Below are positions 44,452 through 53,278 of a stretch of DNA of 64,000 bases, piece after piece (positions within the stretch are counted from its first letter, which is position 1; each line of letters starts with the position of its first letter). A model generated the notes under the pieces. The model did not search any database. It saw only the letters and a list, made by a program, of their open reading frames with translations, and had not been told where the DNA came from. Source of the DNA: Rhodobacteraceae bacterium DSL-40 (lineage in GTDB: Bacteria; Pseudomonadota; Alphaproteobacteria; Rhodobacterales; Rhodobacteraceae); the NCBI GenBank assembly GCA_003258405.1, contig QKPN01000017.1, forward strand, positions 1-64,000. The letters are read 5' to 3'. The translations under genes and the position numbers were made by a program.

Positions 44452-45282
44452 ATGGAACGCATTCAAGCCGCCATACAGAAGGCCAAGGAACAGCGCACCG
44501 GCATGGGCATTTCCCCCGTCCGCGATCCCGCGAACGGAACCGCAGCGCACGGTGCCCAGATCCCCCGCGGCCAGGCCGGCACGGCCTGGGGTGAGATCGG
44601 CACCTTCGAGCCGGATGCCGAGCATCTCGCGCGCCACCGGATCGTGACCTTCGCGGACACAGACCCGGCGCATAACCACTTCGACATGCTGCGGACCAAG
44701 ATCCTGCGCACCATGCAGCGCAACGACTGGAAGACGATCGGCATTACCTCGCCCACGAGCGGCTGCGGCAAGACCACGATCAGCCTCAACCTCGCCTTCA
44801 GCCTCTCCCATCAGCCGAACCTGCGCACCGTGCTCGTCGATCTCGACCTGCGACGTCCTGTCGTCGGCAAGCATCTCGGCATCACCGAGACGCACTCCGT
44901 CGCGAGCGTGCTGCAGGGCACACATACGGTTCAGGAGAATTTCCTGCGCTATGGCGACAATCTCGCGGTGGGCACCAACGCCCAGTCGATTCGCGCCTCT
45001 GCCGATCTGCTGATGGATGCGCGGACCGCCGGCGGCGTCCGGGCGATCAAGGACGCCTTCCGGCCCGACATCCTGATCTACGACCTGCCCCCAATGCTGG
45101 TGAGCGACGACGCGATGGCGTTCCTGCCGCATCTCGACTGCGTGCTGCTGGTCGCGGGCGCCGAGAAGAGCCGGCTCGACGAGATCGACAAGTGCGAGCA
45201 GGATCTCGCGGGCCAGGTCAATGTGCTGGGCGTGGTGCTCAACATGTGCCGCTATGCCAGCGAGGAATACGGCTACTACTGA
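44452..45282 (+). CDS. Bacterial tyrosine kinase (CapB/CpsD type)
   Basis: 276 residues. After a ~65-residue linker come FDMLRTKILRTM, Walker A SPTSGCGKTT (residues 100-109), Walker A' VLVDLDLRRP around Asp130 and Walker B ILIYDLPPM. The tyrosine cluster at the end is short (YASEEYGYY, three tyrosines). It would phosphorylate itself and cycle with the Wzz protein encoded 74 bp upstream. A strong hairpin follows the stop. The short Tyr cluster is usual for the exosortase-linked group. Confidence 0.92.
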   Translation: MERIQAAIQKAKEQRTGMGISPVRDPANGTAAHGAQIPRGQAGTAWGEIGTFEPDAEHLARHRIVTFADTDPAHNHFDMLRTKILRTMQRNDWKTIGITSPTSGCGKTTISLNLAFSLSHQPNLRTVLVDLDLRRPVVGKHLGITETHSVASVLQGTHTVQENFLRYGDNLAVGTNAQSIRASADLLMDARTAGGVRAIKDAFRPDILIYDLPPMLVSDDAMAFLPHLDCVLLVAGAEKSRLDEIDKCEQDLAGQVNVLGVVLNMCRYASEEYGYY

Positions 45283-45290
45283 CAACAGGG

Positions 45291-45331
45291 CCCGCGCCGG
45301 CAGCTCCGGAAACGGAACCTGCCGGCGCGGG
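45291..45331. terminator. Strong hairpin between the kinase and BLUF genes
   Basis: CCCGCGCCGGCAG (45291-45303) and CTGCCGGCGCGGG (45319-45331) pair perfectly; the 15-base interval can itself form TCCG-GAAA-CGGA. It lies between two convergent genes. No U-tract, so it may act as a barrier or mRNA stabiliser in both directions. Confidence 0.6.
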
Positions 45332-45345
45332 GAGGCAAGACCGGT

Positions 45346-45786
45346 TCAGACGGCGATGCTCTGCGGCGCGGCTCCCGCGCCGCGCCCGGACCCGCAGGCC
45401 CAGACCATGAATTCCAGCAGGACATCCGCCGGAAAGGTCTCGACCGGAAAGCCGAAGCTGTAATCGAATTCCCGCAGCACCTCAGGGCTCAGCTTCGGCC
45501 CGGTGCGCAGCACCAGCCCATCGCCGAAGAGCCGGCAGAGCGCGCGCTCGCGGGCCCGAAAACTGATATCGACATGCCTGGGGTCGGCAAGGATGTGGGC
45601 ATAGGTTGCACAGATCGCCGGGGCCGGACCCTCGAGCACCTGGACAAACCAGCCGTCGACAAAGACAAGCGCGCCGGATATGTCCGCCGCCGCGTTCCGG
45701 GCCCGGGCTTCGGAGACGATCCTGAAGATATCCGAGAGTTCGGTGCCGGGCGCCGCCCGGCTGACATAGAGTATCCGCTCCAGCAT
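45346..45786 (-). CDS. BLUF-domain blue-light photoreceptor
   Basis: 146 residues from ATG 45786, which has GGAGGGGGG just upstream. The BLUF fold fills residues 1-95. Flavin-switch residues are present: Tyr7 (RILYVSRAA), Asn31 (ARARNAAADISGAL) and Gln49 (DGWFVQVLEG). The DPRHVDISF motif is kept. The semi-conserved Trp and Met near the end of the domain (usually FGDWSM) are replaced by FGDGLV, which should alter signalling. The remaining ~50 residues are helical without an output domain, as in short BLUF proteins that act through a partner. It is convergent with the kinase gene and divergent from wza, inside the export locus. Confidence 0.9.
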   Translation of the reverse strand: MLERILYVSRAAPGTELSDIFRIVSEARARNAAADISGALVFVDGWFVQVLEGPAPAICATYAHILADPRHVDISFRARERALCRLFGDGLVLRTGPKLSPEVLREFDYSFGFPVETFPADVLLEFMVWACGSGRGAGAAPQSIAV

Positions 45787-46072
45787 AGGTCCCCCCCTCC
45801 CCCGGAACCCCATGCACCGGGACACGCAAGACGCCAATATTTGCCGGATCCGAGTCTAGCGGACACCCGATAAAATATCCGTAAATAAACGCCGAGACAC
45901 GGCCCGTGCAGAGCTGTTATAAGGAGCCGGAATTTCCGACTGTACCTGTTGCAGAATGAATACGGTCGGACCGGCAAATGCCCGCCTGCCCCGGAACAGC
46001 AGGTGTTTTGGCTTTTCCCTTCCACCACGGCCATGTTCTAAGAGACCTCAAACGACCACAAGAGGCGGTTCG

Positions 46073-46660
46073 ATGAGACAGATTCTGTTCGCTATTTTGA
46101 TTGCGGTGCTGACCGCTCCCCTAGCCCTCGCCCAGGGTGCCGGCTACCGGATCCAGCCCGGAGACCAGCTCGCCATTACCGTTCTCGAGGACGAGACGCT
46201 GAACCGGGAAACCTTGGTTCTGCCCGATGGCCGCATCTCCGTGCCGATGGCAGGTTCCGTCCAGGCGGCCGGCAATACGGTCGAGACCGTGGAAAAGGCC
46301 ATCACCGACCGGCTCGCCTCCAACTTCGCCGTCCGCCCGAGCGTGTTTGTCTCGGTCGTTCAGGTCGACGAGGAAGGCCTGCGTTTCCCGATCTACATCC
46401 TCGGCCAGGTCAACGATCCCGGCGAACAGGAAATCGAGACCGGCACCACCCTGCTGCAGGCGATCGCGCTTGCCGGAGGCCCGGCCCAGTTCGCGGCCAC
46501 CAAGCGCATCCAGCTGCGTCGCACCGACCCGTCGACGGGCCAGGAACGCCTCTACATCTTCAACTACAAGGCCGTTGAACGCGGCGGCGCCATCCAGTCG
46601 ATGATCACCTTGCGCGAAGGCGACGTGATCATTGTCCCGGAACGCCGCCTGTTCGAGTGA
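46073..46660 (+). CDS. wza: Polysaccharide export outer-membrane protein (Wza type)
   Basis: 195 residues from ATG 46073 (AGAGGCGG upstream). The signal peptide is FAILIAVLTAPLALA with no lipobox cysteine, unlike classical Wza. The export domain follows: YRIQPGDQLAITVLEDETLN, VLPDGRISVPMAGSVQAAGN and the SLBB region FPIYILGQVNDPGEQEIETG with LLQAIALAGGP. It is short, with one SLBB repeat, and lacks the C-terminal outer-membrane helix; the beta-barrel of the next gene may provide the outer-membrane pore. The downstream gene begins 11 bases after the stop. Confidence 0.92.
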   Translation: MRQILFAILIAVLTAPLALAQGAGYRIQPGDQLAITVLEDETLNRETLVLPDGRISVPMAGSVQAAGNTVETVEKAITDRLASNFAVRPSVFVSVVQVDEEGLRFPIYILGQVNDPGEQEIETGTTLLQAIALAGGPAQFAATKRIQLRRTDPSTGQERLYIFNYKAVERGGAIQSMITLREGDVIIVPERRLFE

Positions 46661-46671
46661 GGCGCGGGCAC

Positions 46672-48009
46672 ATGCAACGCGCTTCCCTCGCTGCGCTGGC
46701 CCTGGCCGGCGGTGCCGCGGTCCACGGCACGACCGTCATCGCCCAGTCGGCGGAGGAAGGCCTGTCGGCCTCGACGCTGACGGCCACCATTTCCCAGAGC
46801 GTCACGACCGATTCCAACTACGATCTCGATGACGTCTCGCCGGGCCAGACCACCTACGCGGACACCCGTTTCGGGCTGCAGCTCGATCAGATCGGCTCGG
46901 ACCGGGTCCTGTCGCTGGGCTTCGACACCGGCCTACGGGCCTTCTGGCCCGCGAAGGACGCGGTTCCCAACGATTTCGAGTTCCAGTTCGCCTCACCCAG
47001 CACGGCCCATCTCGAATACGAGCAGGAAGGCGCTCACACGGCTTTCGACTCGTCCTTCCGGTTCCGGACCCGCCGCGTCGATTTCAACAACCCCCTCACG
47101 GATTTCATCACCGATGAGGGCACCCTGCCCGACGATCTCGAACAGCTACAGGGCGAGACGAGCGAGCTCCGCTATGATGCCGATATCGGCTTCACGCTGG
47201 GCCCCAACGCGCCCAGCAGCTATGGCGTCCGGCTGGTCGCGACGAATATCGACTACCGGAACAGCACACCGGACGAGGATCTGGTGCCGCGCTACTCCGT
47301 CGAGGGAAGCGGCTTCTGGACGCTCCGTCTCAACCCCGTGCTCTCTACCGGTCTGGACGGCAGCTATTTCTACTACAGGGCCGACGACACGGAGCAGACC
47401 GAGGTCCGGATCGGCGAGGTCGACTGGGGGCTGATCTATCATCCCAGCGAAGCCCTCCGGGTGCGCGGCGGCCTCGGCTATGCCGACCGGACGCGCGAGG
47501 AAGTCATCGACGACGTGCGCGAGACGACGCAGTCGAACAGCGGGCCCGTCGTGCGGGGCGATTTCCGCTACGACCTTCCCACGGTGACCGTCCTCGGCGA
47601 TGCCCGCTGGACCACGGCCGCTCCCGACCCCCGGCTGAGCTTCAACCTGCAGGCCAATTACAACATGCCCCGCTCCAGGCTGACCGGCCGGGCGTTCAAC
47701 CGCTATACCGGCGGTCAGAGCGGCAACGAGCAGCAGGTGAGCGGGATCGGCTTCGGCGTGCAACACGATCTCAACGAGAGCTCCCGCGTGGGCCTCGATC
47801 TCAGCTATGCCTATCAGCAGAACCTGGACGAGCCCCAGGATCCGGATATCGAGCGCACCAATGTGACCGCGAGCTTCGGATACGACCTCACGCGGGTCGT
47901 CACCAGCGAGATCGGTTACACGTTCAGCAACCGGACCGAAGGCAGCTCCGACGCGGACAGCCACCAGTTCTATTTCAACATCGCCCGGATCTTCCAGACG
48001 AACCTTTGA
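46672..48009 (+). CDS. Outer-membrane beta-barrel of the EPS locus
   Basis: 445 residues from ATG 46672 (GAGG nine bases upstream); GTG 46657, overlapping the wza stop, is an alternative. After a signal peptide (SLAALALAGGAAVHG) the whole protein is a series of amphipathic strands with aromatic girdles (LSLGFDTGLRAFW, YGVRLVATNIDYR, SYFYYRADDTEQ, SRVGLDLSYAYQQN) and ends in YFNIARIFQTNL. This is the putative porin type seen beside exosortase and Wza genes. It probably forms or completes the export pore for the polysaccharide. Signature strength is limited because beta-barrels diverge quickly. Confidence 0.85.
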   Translation: MQRASLAALALAGGAAVHGTTVIAQSAEEGLSASTLTATISQSVTTDSNYDLDDVSPGQTTYADTRFGLQLDQIGSDRVLSLGFDTGLRAFWPAKDAVPNDFEFQFASPSTAHLEYEQEGAHTAFDSSFRFRTRRVDFNNPLTDFITDEGTLPDDLEQLQGETSELRYDADIGFTLGPNAPSSYGVRLVATNIDYRNSTPDEDLVPRYSVEGSGFWTLRLNPVLSTGLDGSYFYYRADDTEQTEVRIGEVDWGLIYHPSEALRVRGGLGYADRTREEVIDDVRETTQSNSGPVVRGDFRYDLPTVTVLGDARWTTAAPDPRLSFNLQANYNMPRSRLTGRAFNRYTGGQSGNEQQVSGIGFGVQHDLNESSRVGLDLSYAYQQNLDEPQDPDIERTNVTASFGYDLTRVVTSEIGYTFSNRTEGSSDADSHQFYFNIARIFQTNL

Positions 48010-48099
48010 AGCGGACGTTCACGGCAAGGCTTGCTGGCGGCGGGATCCCGGAAGGGGTTCCGCCGCAGTCATGTCGGGGATCTCATCGCAAGGAAAACC

Positions 48100-49749
48100 C
48101 TATTCCGGGATGAAATCCCGCACCTTGTCCCGCGTGGCAACAAGGAAGCGCTGGAGCCGGGCATCCGCCGCGGCCTCTCCCCCCTCCCCGATCGGCGTGA
48201 TGACCCGCACGAGGCCGCCATCCGTCCGGCCCCGGACTGCACTGTCATAGACAGTATAAAGCTTGGCGGCGAAATCGTTGGTGACCTGGCGCCCCCGGCC
48301 CGCAAACCAGTAGTAGACAAGTTGCTGGTCGAGCTCCTTCTGGATCACGACGCGGTTGATCCTTACCCTGCCGTCCTGGGTGCCCGGCAGGGAAATCTCC
48401 GTCGGCGCGATGGAGTAGACCTCCCAGCCACTGCCTGGCAGACAGACCTCCGGATCATGGATCGCGTTGCCGCTGGTCTGGTCCACGTAATAGGACATGA
48501 AGAAGTCGACATCCTCGGCTTCCGCGATGTTCCGGTAGGTCCCGGAGAAATAGTCGTCGGCCCCGAGCGTGCTTTCGACATCCGGCGCGAGCAGGCTGGA
48601 ATTGCCCGACCAGCCGCCGATGGTCAGCGGAAACAGGGCGAAGGGTTCCCGCTCCGGCGTGCTCGCCTCACGGGCGGGCGCAAAGCTCCAGGCTGCCGAG
48701 AGGGCAAGCGTCATCAGCGCGGCGGTGACGAGCCCGCGGGAGGGCGGGATGGTCCGTACCCGCCCGAACTGTGCGCCAAGGCCCGAGAAATCCATGTCGA
48801 GCGCCTCTCCGAGCGGCCGCCGGTCTCCCGAAAGCCGCTGCATGGCCATGGCCATGAGGAAGAGGATGCCGATGCAGGTGAGAAAGATCACCCAGCCCTC
48901 GAAAGCGTGCAGGAAGCCTTCGGCCTGTGCAATGCCATAGCGGTCGACCAGGATGCCGATGATGCCGATCCGGATCGAGTTCATCAGCACCGCGAGCGGA
49001 ACCGCGGAGGTAAGCAGTACCATCTTGTGCCAGCGCGGCCCGCTGTAGAGCACCGCGAAGACATAGGTAAAGCTCATGATCGGGAACAGGTAGCGCAGCC
49101 CCGAACAGGCTTCGGCCACCTGCAGCTTGTAGACTCCGAGGTCGATGATGTTGCCCTCGAGAAAGACCGGAATGCTCGCGATCTGCAACAGCCCGACGCC
49201 AATCTCGGAAGAGACGAACTGCAGCGCCGAGGAGATCTTCCAGTAGAGCACCTGGGGCAATGGCAGCATGAAGATGAGATGCAGGACCGAGGGCCAGAAC
49301 ACGATGCCGCGGCGCCAGCCGAAACCGGTGAGGATCAGTCCGCCCACCCAGATGATGAGTGAATAGAACACGAAATCGTAGATGCCTACGAGATTGCCGG
49401 CGAGCGCCAGCAGCAGGCTCACCCCGATCACCAGCACGCCCGGCCAGCGGTCCGTTACCGGTGCGGCAGGCGGCGGGACCTGCTTCATCTCGTGCAGGAA
49501 CATGTAGAAGGAGAGCAGCGGAATCACCGGCCCGTGGCTGAACTCGGGCCGCGCCCAGTCTTCGGAAAGCCCGTAGAGCCCGAACCAGAAGAGCGGCAGC
49601 GTCGAGAAGATCGCCAGGAAGAACCAGGCCATCCCGGCAAGATTGACCGGATGGCCGGCAATGGATTGCTCCAGCCCTCCGGATCGGGTCGTCACCAGCG
49701 TATCAGTCAACTCGGATATCCAGCAAGTGCACTTTGTCCGTGAGGACAA
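48100..49749 (-). CDS. xrtD: Exosortase XrtD-like protein fused to EpsI domain
   Basis: Up to 549 residues; start uncertain (TTG 49749, TTG 49710 or ATG 49632). The N-terminal ~310 residues hold eight or more membrane helices and the exosortase triad: Cys215 in VAEACSGLRYLFP, Arg260 in MNSIRIGIIG and His281 in HAFEGW (numbered from 49749). From about residue 350 a soluble EpsI/DUF3485-like domain follows after one more helix (FPLTIGGWSG, YYVDQTSGNAIHDPEVCLPGSGW in parts, KLYTVYDSAVRGRTDGGLVR in parts). This fusion is typical of the VPLPA-specific exosortase of Rhodobacteraceae. Its substrate signal is present in the protein at 18.6 kb. It is convergent with the beta-barrel gene. Confidence 0.9.
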   Translation of the reverse strand: MSSRTKCTCWISELTDTLVTTRSGGLEQSIAGHPVNLAGMAWFFLAIFSTLPLFWFGLYGLSEDWARPEFSHGPVIPLLSFYMFLHEMKQVPPPAAPVTDRWPGVLVIGVSLLLALAGNLVGIYDFVFYSLIIWVGGLILTGFGWRRGIVFWPSVLHLIFMLPLPQVLYWKISSALQFVSSEIGVGLLQIASIPVFLEGNIIDLGVYKLQVAEACSGLRYLFPIMSFTYVFAVLYSGPRWHKMVLLTSAVPLAVLMNSIRIGIIGILVDRYGIAQAEGFLHAFEGWVIFLTCIGILFLMAMAMQRLSGDRRPLGEALDMDFSGLGAQFGRVRTIPPSRGLVTAALMTLALSAAWSFAPAREASTPEREPFALFPLTIGGWSGNSSLLAPDVESTLGADDYFSGTYRNIAEAEDVDFFMSYYVDQTSGNAIHDPEVCLPGSGWEVYSIAPTEISLPGTQDGRVRINRVVIQKELDQQLVYYWFAGRGRQVTNDFAAKLYTVYDSAVRGRTDGGLVRVITPIGEGGEAAADARLQRFLVATRDKVRDFIPE

Positions 49750-49889
49750 TAGGCGAAATTCTACCGATTGGCGATGGAACCGTGCGTGCAGGGTAAACCG
49801 CGAGGTAAATTTGCACTACATTTTAATCGGCGGACGCACAGTTCGAGCAGAACATCCTGACTTCACGATTGAGGACACGAGGCAAGGCG

Positions 49890-50840
49890 ATGGGCTTTAC
49901 CAGACCCGACATGGTGACGTTCGATTCCACGGACGCGCTGCCCCCTGTCCAATCCTGGCGCATCCATCTGGGCGCTCACAAGACGGCGACGACCCATCTT
50001 CAGCAGACACTCTCGGCCATCAGGCCGCAGCTTGCAGCCCATGGCGTCGATTTCATTCCGAACCAGACCGTTCGAGATCACGGGCTGACCCGGGAGCTTT
50101 TCCGTCGCAACCTCGCCGCGCGGGTGCCATTCCTGCGCCGCTCGATCATGCCCGGCGTCCTCGACGGCGTGCTGAGCCCCCTGCGCCACGGCCCGCAATC
50201 CGTCGTGATCTCGGAGGAAAACCTCATCGGCACTTCGGGAGACGCCTTCTCCGGCCTGCTCTATCCGCTGGCGGATACTTCCATCGCCCGGCTCTCGACC
50301 CTGTCGGAGCGCGCGGACATGACCTTCTTCCTCTCGATCCGCTCCTTCGACACCTTCCTGCCCTCGGCCTATGCCGAAGCGCTCAAGCAGTCGCCGCCGC
50401 TGGAGGGCGGCTTTGCCGCTGTCAAGCGGCGTATCCTGGCGAAGCCGCCAAGCTGGTTCGGCCTCGTGCAGCGGATCCGGGCGATCGCGCCGGGCATACG
50501 TCTGCGCATCTGGCGCCAGGAGGACTACCGCAGCCACAAGACCGAGATCCTCTCCGCCCTCTGTGGCTGCAGGCTTGACGCCCTGCCCGAGATCCCCGAT
50601 CCCAGACGCACGGCTTCACCCAGCCTCGAGGCCATCCGGAAGGCCGAGGCGCTCCCCCAGGAGCTGCCCAAGCCCCAGCGGCGCAGCGCAGTGCTCAAGG
50701 CCTACAGCGAGGCGCCTTCGGAACCGGGGCAAAAATTCCGACCGTTCTCGGTGGATGAAAGCAAGGCGCTGCAGAAATCCTATCAGGAGGATCTCAACCG
50801 CATCGCGGGGCTCGGGGCCGATGTGCTGATGAAGTTCTGA
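49890..50840 (+). CDS. Sulfotransferase-like protein
   Basis: 316 residues from ATG 49890 (GAGGCAAGG upstream). The PAPS-binding loop is HLGAHKTATTHLQQTL, the usual HxGxxKTATTxLQ form of the bacterial sulfotransferase-like group. FFLSIRSFDTFLPSAYAEAL is the second (3'-phosphate-binding) region with Arg-Ser. The rest is diverged. It would transfer sulfate to a sugar of the exported glycan. It has its own upstream gap after the divergent exosortase gene and ends 46 bp before the convergent reductase. Confidence 0.8.
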   Translation: MGFTRPDMVTFDSTDALPPVQSWRIHLGAHKTATTHLQQTLSAIRPQLAAHGVDFIPNQTVRDHGLTRELFRRNLAARVPFLRRSIMPGVLDGVLSPLRHGPQSVVISEENLIGTSGDAFSGLLYPLADTSIARLSTLSERADMTFFLSIRSFDTFLPSAYAEALKQSPPLEGGFAAVKRRILAKPPSWFGLVQRIRAIAPGIRLRIWRQEDYRSHKTEILSALCGCRLDALPEIPDPRRTASPSLEAIRKAEALPQELPKPQRRSAVLKAYSEAPSEPGQKFRPFSVDESKALQKSYQEDLNRIAGLGADVLMKF

Positions 50841-50886
50841 TCCGGCGCGCGGGTCGCCGTGCTCATTTTTCGGATGAGCGGTGCTT

Positions 50887-51864
50887 TCAGGCGGCGACGG
50901 CCATGTCGAGCGCGAGGCGCTGGCCACTGCCCTGCGCGGACGGTTCGAAATCGGCGAGTGCCAGATTCTGCCGGCGGCTGGCCTCCGAGAACATCGAGAG
51001 CAGCACAACCCCCCCGGAATTGAGCGTCAGCGCCCGTTCGAGCAGAAGCTGGGTCAGGGCCTCGTGCACGTCGCCCCCCCGGGCACGGGCCGTTACCAGC
51101 GCCCGGAAGCCCGGCTTCTCGGCCATGTGCTGCTTCATCCGCTCGAGCGCCCCCCCGACCCCGAAGACCGAATGGGTGATGAGGCCGAAACCCGCGCTCT
51201 GCGCCGCGGCCACGCCATCGAGACTGAGCCCCGGGGCCGGCGTGGGAAACTGCACGGCCGTATAGGGCCGACCCTGCGCGATCGCGGCCGCGGCGGTATC
51301 CTCGCTGCTGGCCACGGCAACGGCTCGGGCCTTGCCGGAGGCAACGATATCCTCGAGCGCGCGGAGCGTATCCTCACGCAGCACATCTCCGGGCTTCGCG
51401 TCATGGAGGGCATAGAGATCGACATAATCCGTCCCGAAGCGCCGGAGGCTCCGCTCAAGCGACTCGTGGAGCAGCTCCGGCGTCAGATCGAGCGCCCGGG
51501 CCGGCTGGACATTGGCGCTCTTGAAGGCCTTGCGGAGCGCGGGAGCCGCCCGGACCGCGGAACGCGCGATCGGCAAGATCGCCTCCTTGAGCCCGAAACC
51601 ACCGCCGCCCGAGGGCAGCAGGCCGACCTTGGTGCTGATCTGCACCTCGCTCCGCACCCGGTTGCGCAGGAATTCGCCGCCGATCTCCTCGGCGCGGCCA
51701 CCGCCGTAGAGCGGTGCGAAATCGAACCAGCGCACGCCCTTGTCGAAGGCATCGGCAAGCGCCCTCAGACCTTCGCGCGCGCCCACGCGGGACCCCAGGG
51801 ACGCACAGCCGAAACCGAGACAGGATGTCTCGATCTCCGAAGCTCCAAGCATTACGCGCCGCAT
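50887..51864 (-). CDS. Aldo/keto reductase
   Basis: 325 residues from ATG 51864 with GGGGGAGG upstream. Motifs: CLGFGCASLGSRVG at the start, the first catalytic segment WFDFAPLYGGGRAEEIGGEF (Asp and Tyr of the tetrad), ISTKVGLL (Lys) and YVDLYALHDAKPGDV (His). The NADP end is reduced; the usual C-terminal G-x-x-x-P is replaced by LNSGGVVLLSMFSEA. This is close to the AKR group found in surface sugar loci. It probably reduces a keto sugar or aldehyde; the substrate is unknown. Confidence 0.85.
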   Translation of the reverse strand: MRRVMLGASEIETSCLGFGCASLGSRVGAREGLRALADAFDKGVRWFDFAPLYGGGRAEEIGGEFLRNRVRSEVQISTKVGLLPSGGGGFGLKEAILPIARSAVRAAPALRKAFKSANVQPARALDLTPELLHESLERSLRRFGTDYVDLYALHDAKPGDVLREDTLRALEDIVASGKARAVAVASSEDTAAAAIAQGRPYTAVQFPTPAPGLSLDGVAAAQSAGFGLITHSVFGVGGALERMKQHMAEKPGFRALVTARARGGDVHEALTQLLLERALTLNSGGVVLLSMFSEASRRQNLALADFEPSAQGSGQRLALDMAVAA

Positions 51865-52240
51865 GTAACCTCCCCCTCGTCGGACCTGCAGGAGACCCGC
51901 CTGCCACAGGCTGCGGATTCATGCCTGTGCCGGGTTCCACATCATTTCCCCGGCTCGCGAGTCCAGCCGGGACGCCCACTTACCTTGCAGCCATGGGAAT
52001 AGAAACATGATCGGCAAGCGGCGCATACAGGCCCATGATACAAGCGAGCCTAACACAGACGAAAGGCCGAACAGCCGGAAACGCGCATTAACCTGCGATC
52101 ATCGCACAAATATGATCGCCCTGAGGCACAAATGACCCTGGAGAAGACAGATCCGCGGGGCCAGCCAGAACCGCCGGCCTCTGCCTGGCCCCAAACCAAG
52201 ATCCTGGGTTCGGTCTGTTTCCATCCAAACCGTTTTCGCT
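51865..52240. other. Intergenic region with inverted repeats
   Basis: 376 bp between two same-strand genes. GCGATCAT (52095-52102) and ATGATCGC (52112-52119) form an 8-bp inverted repeat with a 9-base A-rich loop, about 120 bases past the stop of the minus-strand glycosyltransferase. A 7-bp inverted repeat (cacaggc/gcctgtg) is at 51916-51940. No gene is seen. Confidence 0.4.
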
Positions 52241-53125
52241 CTAGCTGGAGATGAGCTTCTGGCGCAGCTTCTGCATCTGCTCCCTGCGCATGAAGGCGCG
52301 AATGTCGGACGGCACCCCGCCGTCCGTCCCCTTGCAGGTGGCCCAGACATAGCCGGCGGTCCGCGCCATGCAGCCCACGACATAGGGCTTGCGCAGGACA
52401 TCGGGTGCATTGCGCGCCAGATGGTAGAGCGGAGAGAAGCCGATGGCGCGCTCGAGCTGACCTGAATAGAAGGCCCCCCGGAGCGGATTGCGCCCCTTGG
52501 CCTTGGGTGTCTTGTGATGAAGGATCCGCAGGTCCGGGAAGGAACGCGTCTGCCAGCCATGCATCCGCGCCATGACGAGCGCGAGCGCGTCTTCCATCGC
52601 GCAAGGCACATAGCCGCCGGTCTCGTCGAAACAGGCGCGGCGGAAGAACTGGATCGGGCCACCCACCCCGTCGGGATTGATGAAATACGGCCATTCTCGG
52701 CCTTCATCGCTGTTGTAGATGAAGCCGCCGCCGATCCCCACCTCGGGATTGGCCACCATCTTGCCCATCAGCCGCTCGAAGAAATCGGGGGCGAAGGTCA
52801 CATCCGCATCCATGTTGGCGATATAGTCGGAAGAGAGCCCGCCGAGCGTGGCAATTCCGGCCCGGATCGCCGAGACCTTGCGCCAGCTCAGCCGGCCGAA
52901 GGCCGGCGCATCGGGACGCTCGTTCTCGAACCGCAGGAAATGGATGAAATCGTGTTTCGCCGCAGCCGCACGGCCGATCTCGTCGGTCGCGTCGGTGGAG
53001 GCATCGCTCACGATCACCCAGGCAACCGGCCGGATCGTCTGGGCCGCCACGGCCTCGATGACACCGGGCAGGAAACGCGCCTCGTTATAGGCCGGCGTAA
53101 TCAGAATATATCGCGTGTTATCCAT
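52241..53125 (-). CDS. Family 2 glycosyltransferase, tandem copy A
   Basis: 294 residues from ATG 53125 (AGAGG upstream). Motifs: YILITPAYNEARFLPGVI, VIVSDASTDATDEI, IANMDADVTFAPDFFERLMG (metal-binding D-x-D) and GREWPYFINPDGVGGPIQFFRR. Near the C-terminus is SDIRAFMRREQMQKLRQKL, a basic helix. Cytoplasmic. It is very similar over its whole length to the next upstream gene (53279-54163), so the two arose by tandem duplication. The two may add the same or related sugars at different positions. Confidence 0.9.
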   Translation of the reverse strand: MDNTRYILITPAYNEARFLPGVIEAVAAQTIRPVAWVIVSDASTDATDEIGRAAAAKHDFIHFLRFENERPDAPAFGRLSWRKVSAIRAGIATLGGLSSDYIANMDADVTFAPDFFERLMGKMVANPEVGIGGGFIYNSDEGREWPYFINPDGVGGPIQFFRRACFDETGGYVPCAMEDALALVMARMHGWQTRSFPDLRILHHKTPKAKGRNPLRGAFYSGQLERAIGFSPLYHLARNAPDVLRKPYVVGCMARTAGYVWATCKGTDGGVPSDIRAFMRREQMQKLRQKLISS

Positions 53126-53278
53126 GTTAAGCCTCTCGCGGCCCTGTCAACATATTAAAGAAAAGTCGCCGGCCCCAGCTCCGGTTCCGGCTTAATCTAC
53201 CTGTTCCGCTCCCATATCAGGAGCGGATTGAAGGTTCATGCTTAATTTCCCGAAGGCGGGAGCAGATCCGTTTCCGCG

